Positions 52,104 to 62,372 are shown, counted from the stretch's first letter. The stretch: 64,000 nt of DNA from Pseudomonas asiatica (GCF_009932335.1 NZ_BLJF01000001.1:2170001-2234000); one strand, 5' to 3'. Numbers and translations: made by a program. The notes: generated by a model from the sequence alone, not told the origin.

Positions 52104-54595
52104 ACAAGATCAAGTACTACTGCCTGCGCTACCAACCCTACCTGCTGGGAGTGGCGTTCTTCCTGGCGATCTTCCTGGTCTGGGCCATCGGCTGCGCCCT
52201 GGGCTTCGCCTCGCTGCATAGCCTGCTGGCCGGTATCGGCGTGTTTCTGCTGCTGTCGGCGGGCTATGTACTGCTGCTGTACCGCGGCGCCGGCCAGCAC
52301 CACAACCTCGAAGGGTTGCTGCGCGACGATGCCGACCAGGCGGTACTCAACGCCACCCCCGCCGACCGCGAAGAAGTAAGCCTGCTGCGCGAACGCCTGC
52401 TGCAGAGCATCGAGCGCCTGCGCAGCAACACACCTCGCGGCACCTCGGCCAAGGACGCGCTGTACGCCCTGCCCTGGTACCTGGTGATCGGTCAGCCGGC
52501 CGCCGGCAAGAGCACGATGATCCTGCAGTCGGGCCTGAACTTCCCCTATGCCGAACGCGAAGGCGCACGGGTTGCGGGGCTTGGCGGCACGCGCAACTGC
52601 GACTGGTTCTTCAGCTCCGAAGCCGTGCTGCTGGATACCGCCGGGCGCTACATGAACAGCCCCGAAGAAGCCGGCAAGTGGCGCGGCTTCCTGCAGCTGT
52701 TGCGCCAGCATCGCCAACGCCGCCCTCTCAACGGCTTGATCGTCAGCGTCAGCATCGCCGACATCCTGCATGGCTCGGCCGAGGACCAGGACCGCGTGGC
52801 CAAGCGCCTGCGTGAACGGATCCAGGAAAGCTGCGCGCTGCTGGAAGTGCGCCTGCCGATCTACCTGGTGTTCACCAAGTGCGACCTGATCCCCGGCTTC
52901 ACCCCGTTCTATCGCCAGCTTGACGACGCCGCGCGTGGCGAGGTGATGGGCAAGACCTTCTCGCACAAGGGTTACGCGCAGGCCGACTGGGGCCAGCGCT
53001 TCGGCAAGGCGATGGACGAACTGACCGGTTACTGGCAGCAGGTGGCGAGCCAGCACCTGGTGCAGCAGGACATTCAGGTCACCCGGCAGAACAACGCTGC
53101 CTACCGCTTCCCGCTGGAGCTGGCCGCGCTCAAGCCGCGCCTGCAGCAGTTCGTCGACAGCCTGTTGCGTGCCAACCCGTACCAGAATGCCGAAATGCTG
53201 CGCGGGTTCTATTTCACTGCCGCACTGCAGGCCGACGAAGCCCTGTGGGGCAGCCACGGCCAGCATGTGGCCGAACGCTTCGCCCTCGAACATGCCGAAG
53301 GCACCGCCACTGCCGTCAGCCAGCCGGCGCCGCTGTTCATCAACAGCCTGTTCCGCAAGGTGATCATCCCTGACCAGCACCTGGTGGCGCTGTACACCAG
53401 CAACACGCGGGAGCGCCGGCGCAAGGCGGGCTGGGTTGCCGCCACCGGCCTGGCAGCCCTGGTGCTGTGCAGCCTGTGGGGCTGGTCGTACCTGAACAAC
53501 CGCGCCACCCTGGCCAGCATCGCCGGCGAACTGGCCCAGGCCAAGGCCGACGACCAAGCTGCCCGCGGCCAGTACGCCGCCTGGCATAGCCTTGACCGCT
53601 TGCGCTTCTGGGCCGAGCACTACTATCAGCAGCACCGCGAACAGGGCGTGCCGCTGGGCATGCGCCTGGGCCTGTACCAGGGCCATGAGGTCGAGCCGCT
53701 GCTGCGCAGCCGTTACTTCGCCACGCTGCAGAACGTGATGCTCAAGCCCACGGCAGACAACCTGACCCGCACCCTGTACCTGCTGACCACGATCAAGGTG
53801 TACCAGCGCAACACCCGCGAACTGCAGCCTGTGAGCGGCGTGGACAGCGTCGAGGCCGAGGCGCTGCCACATGACAACCGCGCGCAGTCGATCGCCGACT
53901 TCGGCAAGGCAGCGCTGGATACCTACGTGATGCTCTCGCCGGCCCGACGCGAAAACGCCGACCCGGCGTTTCTCAAGGCGCACCTGCCCGACTACTGGTA
54001 CCCGGCCATCGCTCGCCATACCGGCAAGAGCATGGCCGCGGCCGCCAGCGAGGCCGGCGGCAACCAGGACTACCTGTACGCCAGCCGCCAGATCACCTTC
54101 TACAGCGACCAGATTCGTGAGCCGGATGTGCCGCGTATCCTCGACAACGCCTTCCTGATGTCCAGTTCGCGCAATTACATCGACAGCCTGCGCGCCCAGT
54201 CGCTGCGTTCGATCGAGACCATCACGCTGGAGTCCGACACCCTGTTCGCTTTCGGCCGGGCCGACTTCCAGAGCCTGAAGAGCGAGGGCCAGCGCCAGCT
54301 GAGCGCGATCGCCAGCAAACTGCTGAACACGCCCGACATCGGCAAGATCATCATTTCCGGCCACGCCGACCAGCTCGGCGACAGCCAAGGCAACCTGCAG
54401 GTTTCGAAACAGCGGGCGCAGACCATTCGCACCTACCTGGTCGGCAAGGGCGTACCTGCCGAACTGGTGGTCGCCCAGGGCGAAGGCAGCCGCAAGCCGC
54501 TGGTCAACTGCGACCTGCAGCAACCGCGGGCGCAACTGATCAAGTGCCTGGAGCCCAACCGCCGGGTGGAAATCGAAGTACGCGGGCTCAACTGA
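52100..54595 (+). CDS. TssM N-domain/OmpA fusion protein (T6SS peptidoglycan anchor)
   Basis: An 831-residue inner-membrane protein. The first 450 residues repeat the plan of TssM: two membrane helices (about 14-34, 42-60), Walker A GQPAAGKS (131-138), DTAGRYMNSPEEAG, and a third helix near 443-462. The periplasmic part is short and ends in an OmpA-like peptidoglycan-binding domain (about 700-831: FAFGRADFQSLKSEG, ISGHADQLGDSQGN, NRRVEIEV). It probably gives the membrane complex its cell-wall anchor, replacing an OmpA extension on TssL. A 13-base hairpin separates it from hcp. Confidence 0.85.
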   Translation: MNKIKYYCLRYQPYLLGVAFFLAIFLVWAIGCALGFASLHSLLAGIGVFLLLSAGYVLLLYRGAGQHHNLEGLLRDDADQAVLNATPADREEVSLLRERLLQSIERLRSNTPRGTSAKDALYALPWYLVIGQPAAGKSTMILQSGLNFPYAEREGARVAGLGGTRNCDWFFSSEAVLLDTAGRYMNSPEEAGKWRGFLQLLRQHRQRRPLNGLIVSVSIADILHGSAEDQDRVAKRLRERIQESCALLEVRLPIYLVFTKCDLIPGFTPFYRQLDDAARGEVMGKTFSHKGYAQADWGQRFGKAMDELTGYWQQVASQHLVQQDIQVTRQNNAAYRFPLELAALKPRLQQFVDSLLRANPYQNAEMLRGFYFTAALQADEALWGSHGQHVAERFALEHAEGTATAVSQPAPLFINSLFRKVIIPDQHLVALYTSNTRERRRKAGWVAATGLAALVLCSLWGWSYLNNRATLASIAGELAQAKADDQAARGQYAAWHSLDRLRFWAEHYYQQHREQGVPLGMRLGLYQGHEVEPLLRSRYFATLQNVMLKPTADNLTRTLYLLTTIKVYQRNTRELQPVSGVDSVEAEALPHDNRAQSIADFGKAALDTYVMLSPARRENADPAFLKAHLPDYWYPAIARHTGKSMAAAASEAGGNQDYLYASRQITFYSDQIREPDVPRILDNAFLMSSSRNYIDSLRAQSLRSIETITLESDTLFAFGRADFQSLKSEGQRQLSAIASKLLNTPDIGKIIISGHADQLGDSQGNLQVSKQRAQTIRTYLVGKGVPAELVVAQGEGSRKPLVNCDLQQPRAQLIKCLEPNRRVEIEVRGLN

Positions 54596-54613
54596 AGCCC
54601 GCTGCAAGAACCG

Positions 54614-54648
54614 GCTACCCGGGCCTCACAGGAGGAGGCCCGGGTAGC
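54614..54648 (+). terminator. Perfect 13-base hairpin between the TssM/OmpA gene and hcp
   Basis: GCTACCCGGGCCT (54614-54626) and AGGCCCGGGTAGC (54636-54648) pair without mismatch around a 9-base loop. There is no T-run, so it may be an RNA-stabilising or attenuating hairpin, not a simple terminator. It would let hcp reach a level different from upstream genes. Confidence 0.5.
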
Positions 54649-54738
54649 GGAAAGCTACCTCTGCCGACAGGTTCGGCGAGGTCAAAACCAAGGGGCGCAT
54701 GAGCAACCCTTTAAATGTTGTTAATGGAGAGTTTCACA

Positions 54739-55257
54739 ATGGCATTTGACGCGTATATCCAAATCGACGGCATCCCGGGCGAAGTACTGGATGCAAAGCA
54801 CAAGGACTGGATCGAAGTGCTGGGCTACGAGTACGGCGCCACCCAGGCCACCTCGGCTACCGCCAGCTCCTCGGGCGGTGCGTCGTCCGAGCGTGTTGCC
54901 CTGAGCGACTTCAAGATCCGCAAGGCGGTCGACAAGGCTTCGGCCAAGCTGTTCGAACACTGCTGCACCGGCAAGCACATCGCCAAGCTGAAGCTGAACG
55001 TGAACCGCGCCGGTGGTGACAAGGTCACCTACCTGACCATCGACATGGAAGAAGTCGTGGTCTCCTCGGTGCGCTTCATCGCCGGTGGCAACCAGAACGG
55101 TGAAGACAAGGCTGTGAGCGACCTGCCGGTCGAAGAAATCAGCTTCAACTTCGCCCGCATCAAAACTACCTACACCCAGCAGAACCGCACCGACGGCCAG
55201 GCTGGCGGCAACATCGTCGGCGGCTGGGACCGCACCGCGAACAAAGTGTTTGCCTGA
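54739..55257 (+). CDS. hcp: Hcp (TssD) T6SS tube protein
   Basis: A 172-residue Hcp: MAFDAYIQIDGIPGE, DWIEVLGYEYG, DFKIRKAVDKASAKLFEHCC and the C-terminal FNFARIKTTYT are diagnostic. Hexameric rings stack into the inner tube expelled into target cells. GGAGAG lies 7 bases before ATG-54739; the ATGs upstream are not positioned for it. Flanked by strong hairpins on both sides, which fits high and separate expression. Confidence 0.95.
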   Translation: MAFDAYIQIDGIPGEVLDAKHKDWIEVLGYEYGATQATSATASSSGGASSERVALSDFKIRKAVDKASAKLFEHCCTGKHIAKLKLNVNRAGGDKVTYLTIDMEEVVVSSVRFIAGGNQNGEDKAVSDLPVEEISFNFARIKTTYTQQNRTDGQAGGNIVGGWDRTANKVFA

Positions 55258-55273
55258 TAACCTGCGTACCCGG

Positions 55274-55325
55274 GGGCCGCTACGGCGGCCCACATCCCAC
55301 AGCGTGCCAGGTGACCTGGCACGCT
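55274..55325 (+). terminator. Two successive hairpins after hcp
   Basis: GGGCCGC/GCGGCCC around TACG (55274-55291), then AGCGTGCCAGG/CCTGGCACGCT around TGA (55301-55325). The second is a perfect 11-base stem, followed by only GTTCATCTG. Likely protects the hcp transcript or partly terminates it before tssA. Confidence 0.5.
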
Positions 55326-55352
55326 GTTCATCTGCCATGACCAGAGTGTTTT

Positions 55353-56450
55353 ATGCCTGAAATCCTCAATGACCTTTCGCTGGCAACGCTGACCGCACCC
55401 ATCGAGGGTGGCAGTGGCGAAGACTTGAGCTTCTCTGCCTTGTTCGACCAGATCAAGGAGGCGCGCCGGGCAGACCCTGACTACCTGACCCAGGGCGACT
55501 GGCAAACCGACCTGAAGACCGCCGACTGGGAGCAGGTGGTCAACCTGTCGGCCCAAGGGCTGGCGCAGCAAAGCAAGGATCTGATGCTGGTAGCCTGGCT
55601 CAGCGAAGGGTTGGCCCAGCGTGAACATTTCGAAGGCATCACCTTTGGCCTTCGGCTGACCGAACAGGTACTGGAAGCATTCTGGGACACGCTGTACCCA
55701 ACACTCGAAGATGGCCTGGACGAACGCGCTGCGCGGCTGTCCTGGCTGAAGACCACGCTCACCGACATTGCCGGTGGCTTGCCCATTACCCAAGGGCAGA
55801 ATTTTGGCGTGTTGCGCTATGACGAATCACGCTACGTAGAAAACCTTGCCTTGCAGAACCCCAAGGCAATGGAGACCGCGCTGAACGAAGGCAAGATCAA
55901 CGCCGAAATCTTCCAGCGCTCGGTGGCGCTCAGCGACACCGAACACCTGCGCACCAAGGCCCTGCAGATCGCCGCCAGCCTGGAGGCCTGCAAAGCCCTG
56001 CAAGCCAGTGCCGACCGCCTGTTCGGCCATGAGGCGCCCAGCTTTGCCAGCCTTGCCGACATGCTGTCGCGCGCCAGCCAGCTGGCTGAAAAACTGCTCA
56101 AGGACCGCGGTGTCGAACTGCACCCCGCCACTGTGGCAGCGGCAGAACCCGAAGCCACTGTTGCCCCCACCAGCGAAGCAGGTGAACCGATGAACACACC
56201 CGTCCAGGCCACCACGCCTGCGCCGATGCGCACGACGCCCCTGACCCGCGACGAAGCCTTCACCATGCTTGCGGGTATCGCCCAGTTCTTCAAGCAGAGC
56301 GAACCGCAGAGCCCGGTGCCTTACCTGATCGAACGCGCCATCAAGTGGGGCAACATGCCGCTGGAAGGCTGGCTGAGCGATGTGATCAAGGACAGCAACG
56401 TGGTGGACAACATTCGCGACGTGCTGGGCACCCGCGAGCCAAGATCCTGA
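55353..56450 (+). CDS. tssA: TssA (ImpA-domain) T6SS cap protein
   Basis: A 365-residue protein with an ImpA N-terminal domain: LTAPIEGGSGEDLSFSALFD, KDLMLVAWLSEGLAQRE, TEQVLEAFWDTLYP. A Pro/Ala-rich linker (about 250-290) precedes a short C-terminal domain (TRDEAFTMLAGIAQFFKQSE, WLSDVIKD) typical of the shorter TssA type. It organises tube and sheath growth. Last gene of the T6SS operon, separated from hcp by hairpins. Confidence 0.9.
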   Translation: MPEILNDLSLATLTAPIEGGSGEDLSFSALFDQIKEARRADPDYLTQGDWQTDLKTADWEQVVNLSAQGLAQQSKDLMLVAWLSEGLAQREHFEGITFGLRLTEQVLEAFWDTLYPTLEDGLDERAARLSWLKTTLTDIAGGLPITQGQNFGVLRYDESRYVENLALQNPKAMETALNEGKINAEIFQRSVALSDTEHLRTKALQIAASLEACKALQASADRLFGHEAPSFASLADMLSRASQLAEKLLKDRGVELHPATVAAAEPEATVAPTSEAGEPMNTPVQATTPAPMRTTPLTRDEAFTMLAGIAQFFKQSEPQSPVPYLIERAIKWGNMPLEGWLSDVIKDSNVVDNIRDVLGTREPRS

Positions 56451-56467
56451 TGCTGTATCGGCTACAC

Positions 56468-56550
56468 GGGCCTCTTCGCGGGTAAACCCGCTCCCACCCA
56501 GGTTGTACGCGGTCCCTGTGGGAGCGGGTTTACCCGCGAAGAGGCCGGTA
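56468..56550. repeat. Inverted REP pair after the T6SS operon
   Basis: GGGCCTCTTCGCGGGTAAAC and its inverse ending GCGAAGAGGCC face each other between tssA and the UvrA-like gene and can form a terminator-like hairpin at the operon end. Confidence 0.8.
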
Positions 56551-56605
56551 CAGGCACCACAAATACTGCTAACGTGAGTGCTCTCAACCGCCAAGGACCG
56601 CTCAG

Positions 56606-59122
56606 ATGCCGCCACGTTCACCCGCCCCCACCGGCTTCATTCGCGTTCGTGGCGCCCGCGAGCACAACCTGAAGAACATCGATGTGGATATCCCTCGCGA
56701 CGCGCTGGTGGTGTTCACGGGGGTGTCCGGCTCGGGCAAGTCCTCGCTGGCCTTCTCCACCCTCTACGCCGAAGCCCAGCGCCGCTACTTCGAATCGGTG
56801 GCGCCCTATGCCCGGCGCCTGATCGATCAGGTCGGCGTGCCGGACGTCGACGCCATCGAAGGCCTGCCGCCGGCCGTGGCCCTGCAGCAGCAACGCGGCA
56901 CGCCGAGTGCACGTTCCTCGGTGGGCAGCGTGACTACACTGTCCAGTTCGATCCGCATGCTCTACTCCCGCGCCGGCAGCTACCCGGCCGGGCAACCGAT
57001 GTTGCATGCCGAGGACTTCTCGCCCAACACCCCGCAAGGTGCCTGCCCGGAGTGCCATGGGCTGGGGCGGGTCTATGAAGTGAGTGAAGCGACCATGGTC
57101 CCCGACCCGTCGCTGACCATCCGCGAACGGGCCGTAGCGGCCTGGCCGATGGCCTGGCAGGGGCAGAACCTGCGGGACATTCTGGTGACCCTGGGCTATG
57201 ACGTCGATACCCCCTGGCGCGACCTGCCCCAGCAGCAACGCGACTGGATTCTCTACACCGAAGAAACACCCACGGTGCCGGTGTATGCCGGCCTGACCCC
57301 GGCGCAGACCCGCGCTGCGCTCAAGCGCAAGCTCGAGCCGAGTTACCAGGGCACCTTCAGCGGTGCCCGGCGCTACGTGCTGCACACCTTCATGCACTCG
57401 CAGAGCGCGCAGATGCGCAAGCGTGTGTCGCAGTACATGCGCCCCAGCCCATGCCCGCAGTGCCAGGGCAAGCGCCTCAAGCGTGAGGCGCTGGACGTAA
57501 CCTTCGCCGGCTGCGACATAGGCGAGCTGTCGCGGTTGTCGTTGCAGGCGCTGGCCGAGGTGTTCCGTCAGGTTGCTGCGCCAGGCTATCTGGAGCAGCA
57601 CGACGGCAACCTGACCCTGGAAAAACGCCTCGCCGCGCAACGCATCGCCAACGAACTGCTCGAACGCATCGGTCCCCTGCTCGACCTGGGCCTGGGCTAC
57701 CTGGCCCTGGAGCGCAGCACCCCTACCCTGTCCTCTGGGGAGCTGCAACGCCTGCGCCTGGCCACCCAGCTGAACTCGCAATTGTTCGGCGTGATCTACG
57801 TGCTGGACGAGCCGTCGGCCGGCTTGCACCCGGCCGACAGCGAAGCCCTGTTCGAAGCGCTGCAGCGCCTGAAGCAGGCTGGCAATTCGGTGTATGTGGT
57901 GGAGCACGACCTGGATACCATGCGTCGCGCCGACTGGCTGGTGGATGTAGGGCCTGCCGCTGGCGAGCATGGCGGCACCATTCTCTACAGCGGGCCGCCC
58001 GCCGGCCTGGCCCGGGTCGAGCAGTCATGCACCCGGGCCTACCTGTTCAGTACATTGGCCCAGGCCACGCGCACACCTCGCCAGGCCCGCGACTGGCTGA
58101 AGCTCGAAGGCATCAGCCGCAACAACCTGCACGACCTCAGTGCCGCATTCCCGCTGGGTTGCTTTACCGCCGTCACCGGTATTTCCGGCTCGGGCAAGTC
58201 GAGCCTGGTCAGCCAGGCTCTGCTGGAGCTGGTGGGGGCGCACCTGGGCCATGCCGACCTGCGCAGCGAGCCTGAGGAGCAGAGCCTGGAAGATGAACCC
58301 GAACAGGCCAGCGGCGGGTTTGTCAGCGCCGGCCTTGGCAGCATCAAGCGCCTGGTGCAGGTCGACCAGAAACCGATCGGCCGCACGCCTCGTTCCAACC
58401 TGGCCACCTACACCGGCCTGTTCGACCATGTACGCAAGCTGTTCGCTGCCACCGAACAGGCCAAGGCACAAGGCTTCGATGCCGGGCGTTTCTCCTTCAA
58501 CGTTGCCAAGGGGCGCTGCGAGAACTGCGAGGGCGAAGGCTTCGTCAGTGTCGAGTTGCTGTTCATGCCCAGCGTCTACGCGCCCTGCCCAACCTGCCAT
58601 GGCGCTCGCTACAACCCGGAAACCCTGGCGGTGAGCTGGCAAGGCATGAACATCGCGCAGGTGCTGCAATTGACCGTCGACCAGGCCCTGCAAGTGTTCG
58701 CCGAGCAGCCAGCGGCGCGCCGCTGCCTGCAGGTGCTGCAGGACATCGGCCTGGGCTATTTGCGCCTGGGGCAGCCGGCCACCGAACTGTCCGGCGGCGA
58801 GGCGCAGCGCATCAAGCTGGCCACCGAGCTGCAGCGCATGGCCCGCGGGGCGACGCTGTATGTACTGGACGAACCTACCAACGGTTTGCACCCGCAGGAC
58901 ATCGACCGGCTGCTGGTGCAGCTCAACCGCCTGGTCGATGGCGGGCACAGCGTGGTGGTGGTCGAGCATGACATGCGGGTGGTCGCGCAGAGCGACTGGG
59001 TGATCGACATCGGGCCTGGGGCCGGGGATGCCGGGGGCCAGGTGGTGGTCAGCGGCACGCCACAGGTGGTGGCCGGGTGTGCTGAAAGCCGCACTGCGGC
59101 GTTTCTGGCCAAGGCCTTGTAG
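56606..59122 (+). CDS. UvrA2-like ABC ATPase (excinuclease UvrA paralogue)
   Basis: An 838-residue protein with two UvrA ATPase halves: Walker [15 protein letters not shown] and [11 protein letters not shown], signature blocks [15 protein letters not shown] and [14 protein letters not shown], Walker [17 protein letters not shown] and [13 protein letters not shown]. Zinc modules [18 protein letters not shown], and CENCEGEGF with CPTCHGAR remain. It is about 100 residues shorter than UvrA and lacks room for the UvrB-binding domain, as in UvrA2/DrrC proteins that aid tolerance of DNA-binding drugs. Lies before an efflux pair, which fits a resistance role. Confidence 0.85.
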   Translation: MPPRSPAPTGFIRVRGAREHNLKNIDVDIPRDALVVFTGVSGSGKSSLAFSTLYAEAQRRYFESVAPYARRLIDQVGVPDVDAIEGLPPAVALQQQRGTPSARSSVGSVTTLSSSIRMLYSRAGSYPAGQPMLHAEDFSPNTPQGACPECHGLGRVYEVSEATMVPDPSLTIRERAVAAWPMAWQGQNLRDILVTLGYDVDTPWRDLPQQQRDWILYTEETPTVPVYAGLTPAQTRAALKRKLEPSYQGTFSGARRYVLHTFMHSQSAQMRKRVSQYMRPSPCPQCQGKRLKREALDVTFAGCDIGELSRLSLQALAEVFRQVAAPGYLEQHDGNLTLEKRLAAQRIANELLERIGPLLDLGLGYLALERSTPTLSSGELQRLRLATQLNSQLFGVIYVLDEPSAGLHPADSEALFEALQRLKQAGNSVYVVEHDLDTMRRADWLVDVGPAAGEHGGTILYSGPPAGLARVEQSCTRAYLFSTLAQATRTPRQARDWLKLEGISRNNLHDLSAAFPLGCFTAVTGISGSGKSSLVSQALLELVGAHLGHADLRSEPEEQSLEDEPEQASGGFVSAGLGSIKRLVQVDQKPIGRTPRSNLATYTGLFDHVRKLFAATEQAKAQGFDAGRFSFNVAKGRCENCEGEGFVSVELLFMPSVYAPCPTCHGARYNPETLAVSWQGMNIAQVLQLTVDQALQVFAEQPAARRCLQVLQDIGLGYLRLGQPATELSGGEAQRIKLATELQRMARGATLYVLDEPTNGLHPQDIDRLLVQLNRLVDGGHSVVVVEHDMRVVAQSDWVIDIGPGAGDAGGQVVVSGTPQVVAGCAESRTAAFLAKAL

Positions 59123-59130
59123 CGCCTGCA

Positions 59131-59232
59131 CCGGCCTCTTCGCGGGTAAACCCGCTCCTACAGGTACTTACACAGCTTGCAAGATCTGTGGTGACCCTGT
59201 GGGAGCGGGTTTACCCGCGAAGAGGTCGGTGC
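59131..59232. repeat. Inverted REP pair
   Basis: CCGGCCTCTTCGCGGGTAAA and its inverse GCGGGTTTACCCGCGAAGAG face each other between the UvrA2-like and MFS genes. Confidence 0.8.
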
Positions 59233-59281
59233 ACGCTGTAGACTGTTTTTTTGCAACGGCCGCTCCAGTACAGTCTGCCCC

Positions 59282-60931
59282 ATGGACAAATACGCCCCAC
59301 GCCAGTGGCTCCCCCACGAAAAACCCAGCCTGCCGGGCTCCCCCTCCACGCCCCTGCACACACCCGCCAAACGCCTGGCCTACGGCGTGGTCGGGCTGCT
59401 GGTGGCGATCACTGGTGGCCTGGGCAACGCGCTGGTCACCGCCAACCTGGTATTCCTGCAGGGTGCGCTGGGCGCAACCACGGCGGAGATGGCCTGGCTG
59501 CCGGCCGCCTACGTAATGACCAACGTGTCCATCAACCTGCTGCTGGTGAAGTTTCGCCAGCAGTTCGGCCTGCGCGCGTTCACCGAGGTGTTCCTGGTGC
59601 TCTATGCCTTGGTCACCTTCGCCCATCTGCTGGTCAACGACCTCAACTCGGCCATCGCCGTGCGGGCGGCCCATGGCATGGTCGGTGCCGCGCTCAGCTC
59701 GCTGGGGCTGTACTACATGATCCAGGCGTTCCCGGCGCAATGGCGGTTGAAGGCTATGGTGCTGGGCCTGGGCGCCTCGCAGCTGGCGTTGCCGCTGGCG
59801 CGGATATTTTCCGAAGACCTGCTGCAGATCGCCGAATGGCGCGGCCTGTACCTGTTCGAGCTGGGCCTGGCGCTGGCCGCGCTGGGCTGCGTGCTGATGC
59901 TCAAGCTGCCCCCCGGTGACCGCTTCAAGACCTTCGAGCCGCTGGACTTTCTCACCTTCTCGCTGATGGCCAGCGGCACCGCCCTGCTTTGCGCCGTACT
60001 GTCACTCGGGCGTATCGACTGGTGGCTGGAGGCTCCCTGGATCGGCATGGCCCTGGCGGCCTCGATCGCGCTGATCTTCAGCGGCCTGGCCATCGAGCAC
60101 AACCGCCAGAACCCGCTGCTGATGACCCGCTGGCTGGGCAGCGGCGCAATCATTCGCCTGGCCCTGTGCGTGGTGCTGATCCGCATGGTCACCTCGGAGC
60201 AGTCCACCGGGGCGGTCGGCTTCCTGCAGGCGCTGAACCTGGGCAGCGAGCAGATGCGCACGCTATACGCGGTCATGCTGCTGGGCGCGGTGGCAGGCCT
60301 GGTCAGCAGTGCCCTCACCATCAACCCCAACCACCTGGTGATCCCGCTGTTCATCTCGCTGCTGGCCATGGCCACCGGCGCCTTCATGGACAGCAGCTCG
60401 AGCAACCTCACCCGCCCGGCACAGATGTACCTCAGCCAGTTCCTGCTGGCATTCGGCAGCACCTTCTTCCTCGGCCCATCCATGGCCCTTGGCATCAGCC
60501 ATGTGCGCGCCAACCCGCGCAACCTGGTGAGTTTCTCGGTGCTGTTCGGCATCTGCAACAACCTCGGCGGCCTGATTGGCGCGGCGCTGCTGGGAACCTT
60601 CCAGACCTGGCGGGAGAAATTCCATTCCAGCCACCTGATGGACCGCCTCAGCTACCTGGAACCGTTGGTTACGGCCCGCGTGCAAAGTGGCGGTGCCGGC
60701 TACGGCGGCATCATTGCCGACCCGGCCCTGCGCAGCGAAGCCGGCATGCGCCTGCTGGCCAGTGCCGCCACCCGCGAGGCGAACATCATGGCCTACAACG
60801 ATGTGTTCGTGCTGATCGGCAGCATCGCTATCCTGACCATGATCTGGATCTGTATCCGTAGCACCTGGCTCTGGCACACCAAACGCCGGGCCCTTTCCCC
60901 TGACTCCACCCCCGGCGCGCCCACCCGATGA
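59282..60931 (+). CDS. MFS drug-efflux transporter (DHA2/EmrB-like)
   Basis: A 549-residue inner-membrane protein with about 14 hydrophobic segments. Features of EmrB-like pumps: an early WLPAAYVMTNVSINLLLVKF segment, WRGLYLFELGLAL and the late SFSVLFGICNNLGGLIGAAL. Its stop overlaps the start of a membrane-fusion protein as ATGA, so the two make an efflux pair. Exports a toxic or aromatic compound, identity unknown; an outer-membrane partner is not encoded here. The N-terminal 30 residues before the first helix are Pro-rich and unusual. Confidence 0.85.
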   Translation: MDKYAPRQWLPHEKPSLPGSPSTPLHTPAKRLAYGVVGLLVAITGGLGNALVTANLVFLQGALGATTAEMAWLPAAYVMTNVSINLLLVKFRQQFGLRAFTEVFLVLYALVTFAHLLVNDLNSAIAVRAAHGMVGAALSSLGLYYMIQAFPAQWRLKAMVLGLGASQLALPLARIFSEDLLQIAEWRGLYLFELGLALAALGCVLMLKLPPGDRFKTFEPLDFLTFSLMASGTALLCAVLSLGRIDWWLEAPWIGMALAASIALIFSGLAIEHNRQNPLLMTRWLGSGAIIRLALCVVLIRMVTSEQSTGAVGFLQALNLGSEQMRTLYAVMLLGAVAGLVSSALTINPNHLVIPLFISLLAMATGAFMDSSSSNLTRPAQMYLSQFLLAFGSTFFLGPSMALGISHVRANPRNLVSFSVLFGICNNLGGLIGAALLGTFQTWREKFHSSHLMDRLSYLEPLVTARVQSGGAGYGGIIADPALRSEAGMRLLASAATREANIMAYNDVFVLIGSIAILTMIWICIRSTWLWHTKRRALSPDSTPGAPTR

Positions 60932-62061
60932 CCGACAACACCCGCACCACGACCACCACCGCCATCGCCGAAACCCCGGAAGGCGCCACGCCGCCCAGCG
61001 AGCCGACCAGCCCGGTGCGTTCGCGGCGGGTGCGTATCCTGTCGTCGATCAGCTTCGCCTGTGTGGCCCTGGCCGGCATTCTGCTGGTGCTGTATGCCTG
61101 GCGCCTGCCGCCATTCAGCAGCGCCATCGAAAGCACCGAGAACGCCCTGGTGCGCGGCCAGGTAACCATCATCGGGCCGCAGTTGAGCGGCTATATCGTC
61201 GATGTGCCGGTGCATGACTTCCAGTTCGTCAAGGCCGGCGACCTGCTGGTGCAACTGGACGACCGCATCTACAAGCAACGCCTGGCCCAGGCCATCGCCC
61301 AGCTGCAGCAACAACAGGCGGCCCTGGCCAACAACCTGCAGCAACGTAACAGTGCCGAAGCCACCATTGCCCAGCGCCAGGCCGCCATCGGCGATGCCGC
61401 CGCCCAGGCAACCAAAGCCAGGGCCGACCTCGGCCGCAACCAGGCGTTGGTCAGCGATGGCTCGGTGTCGCGGCGCGACCTGGACCTGGCCCGAGCCAGC
61501 GAAGCTGCAGCGGTCGCCAGCCTGGCCCAGGCCAAGGCAGCACTGGAGATCGCCCGCCAGGACCGCGAAACGGTGGTGGTCAACCGGGCCGCGCTGGAGG
61601 CCTCGGTGGAAAACGCCAAGGCCGCCGTGGAACTGGCCCGCATCGACCTCGACAACACCCGCGTCACCGCCCCGCGCGACGGCCAGCTGGGGCAGATCGG
61701 CACGCGACTGGGGGCCTATGTCAATTCCGGTGCGCAGTTGATGGCGCTGGTGCCCGACACCTTGTGGGTGATCGCAAACATGAAGGAAACCCAGATGGCC
61801 AATGTGCGCATTGGCCAGCCGGTGAGTTTCACCGTGGATGCGCTGAACCATCTGAAGCTGCATGGGCATGTGCAGCAGATCTCACCGGCCACTGGCTCGG
61901 AGTTCGCCTTGCTGCAGGCGGACAATGCCACCGGCAACTTCGTCAAGATTGCCCAGCGCATACCGGTGCGGATTACCGTGGATGCCGACCAGCTGGAGGC
62001 TCGGCGCTTGCGGCCGGGGATGTCGGTGGTGGTCAGTATCGATACCCGTGGCGAACAGTGA
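60928..62061 (+). CDS. HlyD/EmrA-family membrane fusion protein
   Basis: A 377-residue periplasmic adaptor with one N-terminal membrane helix (about 38-58), a biotinyl-lipoyl half motif (IIGPQLSGYIVDVPVHDFQF), a long coiled-coil hairpin (about 110-225, rich in Ala/Gln) and the second lipoyl half with TRVTAPRDGQLGQIG. It joins the MFS pump to an outer-membrane channel. ATGA overlap with the transporter gene fixes the start. Confidence 0.9.
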   Translation: MTDNTRTTTTTAIAETPEGATPPSEPTSPVRSRRVRILSSISFACVALAGILLVLYAWRLPPFSSAIESTENALVRGQVTIIGPQLSGYIVDVPVHDFQFVKAGDLLVQLDDRIYKQRLAQAIAQLQQQQAALANNLQQRNSAEATIAQRQAAIGDAAAQATKARADLGRNQALVSDGSVSRRDLDLARASEAAAVASLAQAKAALEIARQDRETVVVNRAALEASVENAKAAVELARIDLDNTRVTAPRDGQLGQIGTRLGAYVNSGAQLMALVPDTLWVIANMKETQMANVRIGQPVSFTVDALNHLKLHGHVQQISPATGSEFALLQADNATGNFVKIAQRIPVRITVDADQLEARRLRPGMSVVVSIDTRGEQ

Positions 62062-62083
62062 TGTTGCCTTTACCGGCCCAATC

Positions 62084-62372
62084 GCCGGCAAGCCAGCTCC
62101 CACAGTTACGGTGCAGCTCTCAAGGCCTGTGGTGTACCTGTGGGAGATTGCCCAGCCCTTTGGGCTGCGCTTTCGCGCACAGAACCAATATCGCTCGTCT
62201 GACGCGTCCTTTGTAGGAGCAGCCTTGTGCTGCGAAGAGGCCGGTACAGCCAATAGACAGGCTTTGTCAGTACCGGCCTCTTCGCAGCACAAGGCTGCTC
62301 CTATAGAACCTCGCCGAACCAATGAGTCATGTGTTGTTCTATGAGAGCTGGCTTGCCGGCGATTGGGCCACA
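62084..62372. repeat. Cluster of REP elements
   Basis: The 415-base gap between the efflux pair and the lipoprotein gene holds REP units at about 62084-62102, a long facing pair GTAGGAGCAGCCTTGTGCTG (from 62214) with its inverse to about 62307, and a further half (GAGAGCTGGCTTGCCGGCG) near 62343. No gene is supported in this gap. Confidence 0.75.

Noticed and set aside
52037..54607. 856-codon minus-strand open frame
   Set aside because: Antisense to the TssM/OmpA fusion gene; a third-position GC artefact.
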